This document shows, in pieces, positions 1 through 9,955 of a DNA stretch of 64,000 nucleotides. Position 1 is the first letter of the stretch, and the number at the start of each line of letters is the position of its first letter. The position numbers and the translations under genes were made by a program. Origin of the DNA: Selaginella moellendorffii (taxonomy: Eukaryota; Streptophyta; Lycopodiopsida; Selaginellales; Selaginellaceae); contig NW_003314267.1 in assembly GCF_000143415.4 (NCBI RefSeq), positions 1,371,309 to 1,435,308 of the forward strand. The letters are read 5' to 3'. Under the pieces are notes generated by a model. The model was not told where the DNA came from. It saw only the letters and a list, made by a program, of their open reading frames with translations, and ran no database searches.

Positions 1-251
1 TTCCCTAGTCACAGAACAAACGTTGCGTCGCTTCTCCTCCGTTAGGTCTAAAAAGGTCGCATATGTCCGGAGGATATCCTCCTTGGAACCGTTGGATAAT
101 CCAATAGGGCTGCTTACGTGGGCCGTCGGATGTCGCCGTAAGGCCAAGTGTCACACCGCGAATCCGACGACCACGATTTCTTCAAGACCGGAAGTGCCAC
201 ACCGCGAAATTCGACGGCCAGGATTTCTTCTAGACGGGAATCAATGGCCAG

Positions 252-2762
252 ATGTCGAGCAGCCTGTCGCTTCTTTGTTCCAAGCAAGGCCCACTCCACG
301 CGTTGAGGGCTTTTGCGAGCGCTCATGTTCTTCACGTCGATAGGGCTCACAGCGAGGCGGATCTGGCACGCCAGTGCAACGATGCCAGAGATCTCTCCCA
401 TGCCCGCCAAATCCACGCTCGAATTCTCGCCACCGAGTGGCGCGGCAGCGTTTTCCTGGGAAATCAGGTCATTCATATGTATGGGCGATGCGGTAGCGTC
501 GGCGACGCCGATCGTGTGTTTCACGCGATGGAGCGGCGGAATCTCTTCTCATGGAACATCGCCCTCGCGGCATATGCCCAGAACGGGCATCTTGCCGAGT
601 GTAATGCCGGGTTCTCGAGGATTCCGGAATGGAATGTTGTGTCGTGGACGGTGATGATGGTGGCTTACACACAAAGAGGGAATGTCCAGGGCGCGAAGGA
701 AACGTTCGATCAAATGCCGGAGCGGAATGTCGTGTCTTGGACGACCATGATCTCGCTATATGCCCAGTCAGGGCATTTCGAAGATGCCAAGAGAATGTTC
801 TCTTTAATTCCGGAATGCACTGTGGTATCCTGGACGGTCATTTTCCAAGCCCACGTTACCAACGGCCAGATCGACAGCGCCAAAGCCGTGTTTGACGAAA
901 TGCCCGAGAGGAACGTGGTCGCGTGGACGGCCATGGTCTCGGCATATTCCAACCTCCACAGGCCGGAAGATTCGCTCGCGTGGCTCAGCAGGATGCCACA
1001 GTGGAACGTGGTCACGTGCAACGTCATGCTGGACGGCTACGTGGCACGGGGCTTCTTTGACGACGCCGCCGCGCAGTTCCACGTCGTCCCCAAGGATGTG
1101 GTGACGTGGAACACCATGCTGACGGCATGCACGGAGCACGGCCACGTCGACCTCGCGGTTGAAATGTTCCACAGGATGCCGCAGCACACCGTGGTGACGT
1201 GGAACGCGATGATAGCCGGGTATGCCCGTAACGGGCATCTGGACGAGTCAAGGGCGCTGTTTGACTGCCTAGACGAACGCAACGCGGTGACGTGGACAAC
1301 CATGATTTCGGCGTACGCGCAATGTAGATTACTGCGGGAAGCCGCGGTTCTGTTCCACGACATGCCGCAGTTAGACGCACGGCCGTGGCACGTCATGGTT
1401 GCGGCATATGCCGAGGCAGGGCAGTTTGACGAGGCCAAGGCGCTGTTTGAGCAGTCCGACGCTCGGGATTCCACCACGTGGACGGCCATGATGGGCGCGT
1501 ATGCTCACCACGGCCAGTGGGAACAATCCAAGGCCTTGTTCGATGGAATGCGGAGAAGAGCTGTGGAACCATGGAACAATTTGATCTCGGTGTATGGCCA
1601 ATGCGGCTATCTGCAAGACGCGATCGAGGCATTCCATAAGATTCCCCACCGGGACGTGATCTCCTGGAACTCGATCCTCACGGCCACCGCGCAAAATGGA
1701 CGCCTGGACGATGCCGAGGAGCTCTTTCGCCAAATCCCCGAGACGAATCCAGTTTCTTACAACATCCTCCTCCAGGCGCACGCTCAATCCGGCAACATCG
1801 ATCGAGCGCTCGCTTTGTTTCGATCGATGCCAGGGCTCGGGATCCTGGCGTGGACGGCGATGATCCTGCTCTACGCCAAGACCGGCAATCTGGACGACGC
1901 GCGGGAATTTTTCCGCAGAATGCCGCAGCGCGACGCCTTCTCGTGCATCACCATGATCATGGTGAGCGCGATGAAGGGGAATCTCTCGGAATCAAACCAG
2001 TGCTTTCGCGAGATCCGCTACCACAACCTCGCGTCCTGGACGACGCTGCTAGTGGCAAATGCCCAGAACGGGCATCTGGAGGTAGCGCGAGCGTTGTTTG
2101 ATCTCATGCCCGTACGAGACAACGTGTCATGGAACGCGATGATCACGGGCTACACCTCGAAGGGCGGTACGGAAGAGGCCCGGCGGATATTCGAGTCCAT
2201 GCCGGAGCGCAACGCGGCATCTTTCGGCGCCATGATCTCGGCATATGCCCAGAACGGGTATATTCCCCAGGCGCGTGAGGTCTTCGAGAGTGGCGGCTCC
2301 TCCCAGCACGACGCCTGGAACGCCCTGATCGCGGCACTGGCGCGCGATGGCCACGCCGCCGACGCGATCCATCTCTCGCGCGCGATGGCACTCGAGGGCT
2401 ACGCGCTGGATGGCGAGTCCTTCACGGCCATCCTCACGGCGTGCTGCCACTCGGGCAACATTGGGCGAGGGATCCGTGAGTTTGGATCGATCGTGGATCA
2501 CGGGCTGAGCCCAATTGGATCTCACTACTGCCGGATGATCGATCTCCTGGGGCGTGCCGGGGAGCTGGGCAAGGCGGAGGATTTGATCGCGGCAATGCCA
2601 TTCCCGCCCTGTGATGTGGCGTGGGGGACGCTCTTGGGTGCGTGTAAAGTCTCGCCAGATGTGGAGAGGGGGATGCGAGCGGCAGGGCAGGCATTGGAAC
2701 TGGATGGCCAGAGATCCGGCCCCTATGTCATGCTCTCCAACTTGTACACGAGAGAGGCGTAG
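252..2762 (+). CDS. PLS-class pentatricopeptide repeat protein, C-terminally short
   Basis: Single-exon ORF of 836 residues. After about 45 residues that could be an organelle transit peptide come DLSHARQIHARI and then an almost unbroken array of about 31-residue repeats with MPERNVVSWTTMISAYAQNGH-type cores, up to about residue 690. The C-terminus enters an E motif (WGTLLGACK, then PYVMLSNLYTREA) and stops there, so the rest of the E2 and DYW domains is missing. PPR proteins of this class bind organellar RNA one base per repeat, and many direct C-to-U editing, which is very extensive in Selaginella. Without DYW it would need a partner deaminase, or it has been cut short by mutation. The start was chosen because the family's N-terminal pattern follows it directly. 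Product class is certain; the RNA target is unknown. Confidence 0.93.
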   Translation: MSSSLSLLCSKQGPLHALRAFASAHVLHVDRAHSEADLARQCNDARDLSHARQIHARILATEWRGSVFLGNQVIHMYGRCGSVGDADRVFHAMERRNLFSWNIALAAYAQNGHLAECNAGFSRIPEWNVVSWTVMMVAYTQRGNVQGAKETFDQMPERNVVSWTTMISLYAQSGHFEDAKRMFSLIPECTVVSWTVIFQAHVTNGQIDSAKAVFDEMPERNVVAWTAMVSAYSNLHRPEDSLAWLSRMPQWNVVTCNVMLDGYVARGFFDDAAAQFHVVPKDVVTWNTMLTACTEHGHVDLAVEMFHRMPQHTVVTWNAMIAGYARNGHLDESRALFDCLDERNAVTWTTMISAYAQCRLLREAAVLFHDMPQLDARPWHVMVAAYAEAGQFDEAKALFEQSDARDSTTWTAMMGAYAHHGQWEQSKALFDGMRRRAVEPWNNLISVYGQCGYLQDAIEAFHKIPHRDVISWNSILTATAQNGRLDDAEELFRQIPETNPVSYNILLQAHAQSGNIDRALALFRSMPGLGILAWTAMILLYAKTGNLDDAREFFRRMPQRDAFSCITMIMVSAMKGNLSESNQCFREIRYHNLASWTTLLVANAQNGHLEVARALFDLMPVRDNVSWNAMITGYTSKGGTEEARRIFESMPERNAASFGAMISAYAQNGYIPQAREVFESGGSSQHDAWNALIAALARDGHAADAIHLSRAMALEGYALDGESFTAILTACCHSGNIGRGIREFGSIVDHGLSPIGSHYCRMIDLLGRAGELGKAEDLIAAMPFPPCDVAWGTLLGACKVSPDVERGMRAAGQALELDGQRSGPYVMLSNLYTREA

Positions 2763-2989
2763 ATTTTCTGTACGAGAGGATGGATTGATCAAAAACAGCC
2801 TGGATTTTTTCACAGCACAAGCTCAAGAACTGACACATTCGTTTCTAGAAGGATGAATCGATCTAACTTGTAAGACGAAGCTCAAGAACACAAACGCGAT
2901 TTTAATATTTTTTTACCTTTTTTCTTTTTTCTTTCGAACCAATAAAAACAATATCTGGTTAAAATCATAAAAATAGGAAATCATAAGTA

Positions 2990-3330
2990 AATACCTTTTG
3001 CACTCAGTTGCATAATACGTACATGCATTGCAGCTTGACTCCCCTTCCATAAGCAAGAATAATCTCGCTAATCATAGTCAGTTGTGTCACTTTGGTCTAG
3101 TAGTTTTCCTTCTGGAGATACCTACAAATTTCCAACCTTAAGAAAAGAAGACAATTAAAAACCTACCTTACATCATCCCACAGAAAGATCCTCATACCCT
3201 TTTCATCGTGAGGGAAGTATTGCCAACCCACCCTGAACATCCTCTATTTCACTCTTCAGCTGGGGGTCTCCTCACCACATGTTTCAATCGCATCAGCATC
3301 TCCGAATAGTCCACTCTTCTCACATGGTTT
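2990..3330 (-). pseudogene. Decayed copy of the small two-exon gene at 4463-4938
   Basis: The stretch aligns in the same orientation with 4480-4940. It keeps the exon 2 block (TGGCGAAACT-like region and CTATGATT), the short intron with its acceptor, and pieces of exon 1 (WDD, EKGMR and VQG-equivalent blocks). Exon 1 is interrupted by several deletions and has no open frame. It is therefore a tandem or segmental duplicate that has decayed. Confidence 0.7.
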
Positions 3331-4440
3331 AAATTAAAACAAGCAACTGGTGTCGAGGGTATTCCTTGGGCCTTGATTGGTGAGTCTTGGATGAAGTTCC
3401 ACGACCACCACAACTGATGCGGTCTTGTTTTACATCAGATCTCAGGAAGAGGAACGTACATCCTCCGGCTCGGAGACAACGTCTATAAACGTATGACATT
3501 CATGCTTCTTTCCGTAGTGACAGGCTACGGACAAGTGCTAGTACAGCTTTAGTTGTGGCTATCTTTATGGGGGCCCGATCTAGTGAGATTGCTCAACGAT
3601 TTACCGCTATGTTTTGCTCTCAAACTGGAAAGACAAGCTCGCGCTTTGGATGCTTCTTCAATGCAGTTTTCTTCCAAGTGTCTAAGCCGAGAGAGAGGCA
3701 GTGACGAGAACAATTTCTCGCTTTGATAACATCTTCCATATCATTGGTACTCGGTGATGTCGAGGCACACAGATCCAAAGCCAGGGCACGAGTCTATTCA
3801 CCCTGACGCCTTGCTGAAGTGTTACTTAAACCTTTCTGTGCTAAATATTTCCATCTGTCCAGAGATCTGAGATCTGTTCTTTGAAACGATGTTCAACGGC
3901 CATGTTTCTTGGAACTCGTCTCAAAAATGTGACACAATAGCTTCCTTGATCCTGGAGACCAGAACTATTGATAATCAATTTTGTTATGGTATTGTTAGAT
4001 TGATAGGCAACTTCAGGACGAACACTAAGCATCTGCAAGAAGGTATACTGTTTACGTAACATTTGAACCTTTGAGATTAGTTTTGTTCTCCAATGACAGG
4101 GAGAGAAGAATCACTAAAGGTTGTAGTTTTTGTGTTTGAATTGGTGGCTTATGAATCACGTATATCTGTCTGCAAAAAAGGCAAGTGTCAAACAGACTGA
4201 GAGCAAAAATCTCAATCCCTAGACGACAGGAACCACCAGATCTGATGGAAGTCTGTGCTATAAAGTGCCTCCCAGGGACGCACAAAGGCCACGCAAATAT
4301 TGATACAATTGCTGTGGAGAGAACTTCCATATATGAAGCAGGTAAACATCAAGTGTATTGATGTTCGCTACTCATGCAGGCTGAACCAAATAATAAAATA
4401 AATTTATATAATTTTTATATTTATTGCTAACCATACCACG
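3331..4440 (-). other. Unassigned spacer with two short open minus-strand segments
   Basis: No recognised gene. On the minus strand two open segments (4052-4330 and 3841-4062) are separated by a short GT...AG interval, and a pyrimidine-rich CTTTTTTGCAG acceptor-like site lies near 4170. The second segment ends ...RRVPRNMAVEHRFKEQ..., which looks protein-like but matches no family I can name. It may be the remnant of a third gene. Confidence 0.3.
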
Positions 4441-4462
4441 TACCTAGGAATTCATAAAATCT

Positions 4463-4938
4463 TTATGCCATAACTCTATACCCTTTTGCACTCAATTCCA
4501 TAAGCTCTGCAAAAATTGCATCTTGACTCTCCTGCCATAAGCAAGAATAGTTTCGCCAATCATAGTCAGTTTTGCCACTAGTTTGGACTACCGATTCCAA
4601 TACTTTTCCTTCTGGAGATACCTACAAATTTCCAACCTCAAGAAAAGAAGATAAAAGAAAAACAGTTGAAAACCTACCTTCTGGACCAAATACCTCACAT
4701 ATACATGCTCCTCATCATCCCACAGAAAGAGAGCCAGAGCCCTCATACCCTTTTCATCGGGAGGGAAGTATTGCCCTCCTTTGACAACCCAACCCTGAAC
4801 ATTTTCTATATCAATCTTCACAGGGAAGTAATCCCTCTCAGTCACAGGATCGACGATGGGTGTCTCCTCGACAGAGAAATCCACCACATATCCGGGATGT
4901 TCCAACTGCATCAGCATGCTCCGGATAGCTTCTTCCAT
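4463..4938 (-). CDS. Hypothetical 139-residue protein, two exons
   Basis: Exon 1 is 4678-4938 (87 codons from ATG at 4938) and exon 2 is 4463-4621 (52 codons plus TAA). The intron, 4622-4677, is 56 nt with GT and AG ends. Both exons end on codon boundaries, so the frame is kept. The protein is small, acidic and tryptophan-containing, with blocks such as EHPGYVVDFSVEETP, DYFPVKIDIENVQGW, LFLWDDEEHVYVRYLVQK and, in exon 2, TDYDWRNYSCLW. I see no signal peptide or membrane segment and do not recognise the family. A decayed duplicate lies 1.2 kb downstream on the same strand at 2990-3330, and its conserved intron supports this structure. Function unknown. Confidence 0.7.
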
Positions 4939-5600
4939 CTTGACAAACCCTAAACCTGACCCTAGACACTTGAAAGGCTATTTGAGGCATTTGAAAAATA
5001 CGCATCGTGTGTCCTACGCCATGGCACTCCTTCCTCCCAGAAAATTGTGGCTTATCGAGGGTCCTTGAGAATTCCAGAGATTAAATGGATGCCAATCCAT
5101 ACATAGGTCCCTGCGTTGTTGATCATCCTTTAAAGAAAGCCTTTTTTTTCTTTCGACTCAATGGACTCACAATAGAATTTCAGGCCGGGACTTCTACTCG
5201 TTTAGTCTGTGTGAATCAAAGGTCTGTCTGTGACAAAGGCAGAATTTGTATGTTCGTTGCAGCGATCTTGATGGTCTGATACCTATCACGCGAGAGCTTG
5301 ACAACGACATAGGAAATCCATGTAATGAAGCAAATGGAGCTCAGAAACGGGAGCCATCCGTGAAGAAGTTGGACAAGAAGAAGCCGAGATCTTCCAAGCT
5401 CGGCAGCAGCAAAAAAAAAAGAGAGTCACAAAGAAAGAGAAGGTGAGGAAGGAATAGGATAACAACAAGCGGGGAGAGGAGGAAGGAAAGCAAGGCGAGG
5501 AGGGGAAGAGGGGAGTTTCAAGCTTGAGAAAACGAGGAAGAGGAAGAAAGTTCGCCTATAGAGGAAGAAAGAGGACACTCCATGAGTTTATTTTGCTGTT
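4939..5600 (+). other. Spacer with a possible lysine-rich terminal exon
   Basis: After a TTCGTTGCAG acceptor-like site near 5260, an open frame runs to a stop at 5446. It encodes SDLDGLIPITRELDND followed by a Lys/Arg/Ser-rich tail (VKKLDKKKPRSSK). The composition is that of a nuclear basic tail, but no upstream exon can be fixed. The purine-rich stretch 5460-5580 is simple GA-rich sequence. Confidence 0.25.
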
Positions 5601-5840
5601 TCATTGGATGAGACGTCCACGGCTCGAATCACATCGTTGTCTTCTTTCTTTTTTAAAATCTTTAGAGAGAATTTAGGGGTTTTGGCGCAGGGAGCTCAGG
5701 CAAGGGAATGCATGGGCTATGTGATCTTCATTGGGCTCGATTGGTCGCGCTTTAGATCACAAGCTACATTCATGAGGTATGGATCTTTACCGGGCTCGAG
5801 CGCTTGCGGTTCTTATTGTCCTTTCTATCATATGACATAG

Positions 5841-5883
5841 CCACGTGGACCGTGACTATGCCACGTGGATGTCATACGTGGCA
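5841..5883. promoter_or_regulatory. Paired G-box (CCACGTGG) cluster
   Basis: Two perfect CCACGTGG palindromes at 5841-5848 and 5861-5868 lie exactly 20 bp apart. A third ACGTGG core at about 5876 follows. G-boxes bind plant bZIP and bHLH factors. The cluster lies about 150-190 bp upstream of the first exon of the proteasome-like gene, on the right side for a promoter. Confidence 0.55.
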
Positions 5884-6029
5884 GTGTTTAAATCTTTTTG
5901 GCGGGATGGGCAAGACGGCTGGGCGCTTGCTTGCTTCTGTGATGCGCCTGATGTCTCTATCGTGCTCAAGGTCATACTGTCAATGCTAGCAAAGGAAATC
6001 CCCTAACAGCAGATCTCTGGTGCTTTTTC

Positions 6030-8193
6030 ATGCAGGGGCAGAGCCTGCCTTTCATGGGAAGTGACAACTATCTGATTAATTCTCTCGTCAGGCCGAGGGA
6101 AGGAATCCCCGCTCAGTTCCAGGTGTTGCTGCTCCCCAGATTCAAATGGCAATCGCAGGTTTGTTGCTTTAGCTTCATCACAGGACGAGGTTCTAAGTCT
6201 TTTTTGTTCTTTGTTCTAGGAATTATACAACATCAATGCTCGTGGAGATAACGTTCCCTTGGATGGAGCTCAGTCCCTGCTGCTCCCCAGCTTCAAATGG
6301 CAATCACAGGTTTGTTGCTTTAGCGTTATCACAGGACAGGTTCTAAGTCATTTTTATTTTTTCTTCCAGGAATTCTCCAACATCAATGCTCGTGGAGATG
6401 ACGTTCCGTTGGATGGAGCTCAGTTCTTGCTGCTCCTCAGCTTCAAATGGCAATCACAGGTTTGTTGCTTTCCATAAGCTTAGCTTCAATGCAGGATGAG
6501 GTTCTAAGTTTTTTTATTCTTTGTTCCAGAAATTCTACAACATCAGTGCTTGTATACTCGGAGGTAATGTTCCCTTGGGTGGAACTCGAGCTGCTACAAG
6601 CATTGTTCAAGAGTCGCTCATCATTGGCTCGACTGTAATGGTTTTACCGGCCTTTCATCTTGTGAGGTAAGTGGTAGTGTGACTTTTATTTGACTTGTGT
6701 TTGAATTGTTTCCCTCTGTTGCCAGTGCCAATCATAAGGGGAAAACTCGGGCCGACAAGATTGCTTGCTTTGAGATCGAGAGCTGCACTGGTGAAGTGAG
6801 TTTTTCAATGGAACTCTCAAGCCTTGTGAGCATACATCCAATTGGCTGCTGCCCCCACAAAGGCGAGTGCATAGATTCTGAAACTCCTATAATGTAGGAC
6901 TTATAACGTTTTTTTTTTATCGTGCAGGATTCAAGCCCCTCCTTGAGGAGGTGGAGAGATATCTTCTGGGGCACAAGATCATCTCCATCTCTATTCCAAG
7001 CCAGCAAAGCCAGCTCATAGAGCATGGTGAGCATTCATTTAAAAAAGCAAGATTTCCTGGTTTTATTATTTGTTTCTTGTGTAGGAACTATTGGGCTAGC
7101 ACTACTTTGCAAGCAAGGATTCTTGGTTCTCTTTGATTCCCTGACAACTGCAACTGAAGGTGATGGAAGTGTTGTTGAGATGAGAAGGAACGTGCAGAAG
7201 ATTGTCGAAGTAAGAAGTGAGCCAAGACTTCGAGTTGGCTTTGCTGGGGAAGTAGCTGTGTGTCGTCAACTCATCAAGCTTTTGCAAGTGAAGCTGAGCA
7301 AGAAGGAGTTGACACATTGTGATGCCGTCAAGTTCATGATGAAGAAAGCAAACCTGTTCTCAAGCACAGATGGCAACTTCAGTGCATCTTTCTTCATCTA
7401 CGATGAGAAGACACTAGTGATGATCAAGGATGAAGGCAACGGATTTAAGGCAACAGCGCTTACGAAGGAGCAATCAGTGTTGGTCATTGGTTCCGGAGCA
7501 CGACAAGCACGAATGATTCTTGCACAGCCGGTTCAAGGACAGAACCATGGGGAAGCAGCAAGTGTGGGAGAAGCTCTTTCTTTGGGTCTCGACGCCTTTG
7601 CTCAAGCTTGTGTTGAGAATCCAGAATGTGGAGGGGATTTGTGCGTCATTGACGGCAGCAGAAACATCGACTTTGGTGGAATGGAGTTCAAGAAGGCACT
7701 TGAAAGAGCAGAGTCGGATAACGTTTCCTTCCAGTATGCGAGGCGAGGAGTGCAAAGAAACGCGATGAACATCAATATTGCATTGTTTGGCAAACAGGTA
7801 AACCTCTCATCTTTAGCTCTTTCTGCTCTAGTTTTTTACTCGTTTTTTCTCAGCAGAAAGCTGCTTCGGCCAGGGATTTTTCTGCGGAAAATGTCCAGAG
7901 CGTCAAAGAACAAGAAAAGGTTTACAATTCTTTTGCTATGATTTGCTTTAGCTCAAAAGCAATGTACAGGGACACAACCGAGGTGGTGCCACTCATTGCT
8001 TCCAAGAGTTCAACCAGCATCAGAGGTAAGCTTGTTCACTGTAGATTTCAGAACTTCAACATTCTTACAGGAGCATCACCAGCAGCCAAAACATCGACTC
8101 ACGTGAATTGAAATCTACCAAAGCTGTGGATGTGCTAGTAATGGTGTGTTATCCTTTTCCTTTACTTTGTTGTAGCTCAGGATCAATGTATAG
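6030..8193 (+). CDS. Divergent proteasome beta-subunit-like protein with duplicated exons
   Basis: Eleven exons join in frame: 6030-6158, 6220-6309, 6370-6459, 6530-6666, 6726-6790, 6928-7026, 7085-7797, 7854-7919, 7952-8025, 8071-8143, 8176-8193 (1554 nt, 517 codons plus stop). The core resembles an Ntn-hydrolase beta subunit. EHG then TIGLALLCKQGFLVLFDS matches the Thr1/Asp17 region. NVQKIVEV holds the Lys33 equivalent, GFAGE matches the TIAG/TMAGG strand, VIGSGARQA carries the Ser129-type GSG, and ECGGDLCVID is the late strand. Arg19 and the Asp166/Ser169 positions are changed. Ordinary beta subunits are about 210-280 residues; here both ends are extended. Exons 2 and 3 are near-copies of each other and of the end of exon 1, and the last exons are repeated too. 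The start ATG at 6030 overlaps a possible acceptor (ATGCAG), so an upstream exon is possible. Whether it enters a proteasome is unknown. Confidence 0.55.
6124..6459 (+). repeat. Tandem exon-intron duplication, about 150-bp period
   Basis: Three successive units each hold an exon ending LLPSFKWQSQ (or a close variant) plus the following intron, beginning GTTTGTTGCTTTAGC. Exons 6220-6309 and 6370-6459 are both exactly 90 nt and phase 0, so duplication added 30 residues each time without breaking the frame. Confidence 0.85.
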
Positions 8194-8335
8194 GTTCAAA
8201 ACCGAGGAGTCTATACGCTCGCCACTCATCGCTTCCAAGTCAATTACAAAACAAGGGAGTTCAGCAAGCACCAGAGGTAAGCTCGTTCATAGATTCAAGG
8301 AATTCTTACCACAATACATTCTTACAGGATCATCT
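7952..8335 (+). repeat. Direct duplication of 3' exons, about 224-bp period
   Basis: The exon at 7952-8025 and its following intron are repeated, diverged, at 8176-8330 (CTCA.GATCAATGTA, CCGAGG, CACTCATCGCTTCCAAG, GTAAGCT). In the second copy the frame inherited from upstream meets TAG at 8191-8193. Confidence 0.7.
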
Positions 8336-9454
8336 GGTTCTCAAAAAAGTGTTGCATGATTGTCTGGTTCTAGTGAGGGTAAGTCTCAATCTCTAACTCC
8401 AGCAGCTACACTAACATACTTTCTCATACTACAAGCAGTGAAAAGGCTACGTGTTGGAACTGTATCTTCGAAGCATTAAGGTCTATTGAAAGTAAAATGG
8501 ATGGAAGGTATGATGGATTGGAAATGTCAGATCGCAGTTAGAAGAAGAGGAACATAACCGTTAGTTCACCGAGAAGAAGAAGATAAGTGTTAGTTAAGCT
8601 AGAAGAAGAGGAAGATAACCATTAGTTCCTCAGTTGCTTCTTTGTTTGTATTTTTTACTGTCGGGTAAAGCTTTTGAGATATTTGCTTGGCCAGAGGGTC
8701 AAAATTATGATCTCACAATTTTCTATGCCCAACTGCATGGGATGGATGACCCACGCACTCGGCTGCGAGATGGAAGAAGGGTCATAGGGAAATGAATTCC
8801 TCTCTCGATTGCAGCTGTTCTTGAAACTAGATATTGTTGACAGGAAGCAATGGCAGCAGTTCTCTACGACTGGAGTGCCGCATCACCGTCGGATTTGAAG
8901 GTAACAATCCTTTGGTCACCATCCAAAGCTTGGAGCGTTGGCAAGTATACTCGAGCGGCATGAGCATTGGGCATTCAGCAAATTGATGCTATCCTCGGAT
9001 CTTCGAGATGTATCTCAAGTGTGGGAGAAGCACTGGAAGAAATGGTACCAAGTGTGGTATGGCCAAGGTGGTGCAAAACCAACAAGTAGCTGGGAACAAG
9101 GTAGGAATCTTTCCCTCATGAACTAGGAACTTCGATAGAGAAAACGAAAGAGAACTTGCTGCGACAGCTTTTAGCGCTAGGCCACAGAGACAATGGTCTC
9201 TGGAGGAAGAGTTGACATGAATGTCCAGCATTCCAAATTTTATTGCAAAGTGTATTATTTTAAGAGAAACTTTTCTAACAAGCTTTCAGGATCTTGTCTC
9301 CCCCTCAGTGGAGTGTGGAGGACCCGACCTCATTTAAGTCTTTGATCATTGGAAACTTCACCTGGAAATTTGAAAAAGGAAATAGAAAAAGGAACAAAAT
9401 ATGTTCTGGTTAATTTATGTAATAAAATTAATCTTGTGTTTATAAATTAGAAAC
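8194..9454 (+). other. 3' flank of the proteasome-like gene; no firm gene
   Basis: Contains a short threefold repeat of an AGAAGAAGAGGA...AACC.TTAGTT unit at about 8536-8626. A possible small first exon starts at ATG 8849 (MAAVLYDWSAASPSDLK, then GTAACA), followed by an acceptor near 8977 and about 110 nt of open sequence. I could not connect these into a recognisable protein. The rest is AT-rich spacer. Confidence 0.3.
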
Positions 9455-9629
9455 TGTGAGGGCCAAGTGTACGGCTATGATGCCGTATATTAATATTAGC
9501 GTAGTGGGATTTTGGTAGCCGTCGGATTGGTTTCAATCTGGACCACTCGCTCCTGTATATAAGTTAGGGTTTTTGGGCTAATGAATATGCATATTTCTGT
9601 ATTCCCTTTCTATATTCTATGCACTCACA
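9455..9629 (+). repeat. Short LTR (175 bp) of the gypsy fragment
   Basis: Begins TGTGAGGG and ends ACTCACA, with a TATA box (TGTATATAAG) at about 9556. Gag coding begins some 300 bp downstream. Diverged pieces of the same LTR occur at 54733-54869 and 63796-63920, in the same orientation. Confidence 0.65.
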
Positions 9630-9955
9630 TTGGTGGAGGTGAGGGGCACCTTTGATTGTCCCTGGGGAGTGCTTGGATTTGGGATTTCGGTTTAGATCTA
9701 GCTTTTGCATTGTCTAGATCTAGCTTTTTCCATTTCCTTTCTTTTGTTCTTTCCTTTTAGGATTTTGGTTTAGATTTAGCTTTTTGCATTGTCTAGATTT
9801 ACCATTTCCTTCCAGCTTTTTGTCATTTTTCTTCTTTTGCTTTTTCTTTTTCGTTCATCTTCATGGCCGATTTGCAATCTCCTCCTTTGACTCTAGAGCA
9901 GCAATTGGTTCAATTGTTTGATGCTATGCACTTGCAATTGAACAACTAAACTCAA

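Noticed and set aside
114-2694. Antisense ORFs across the PPR gene
   Set aside because: They mirror the repeat codons of the PPR array and have no domain of their own.
8849-9230. Dehydrogenase-like or other enzyme exon downstream of the proteasome-like gene
   Set aside because: Different frames give different weak resemblances and no frame joins into a protein.
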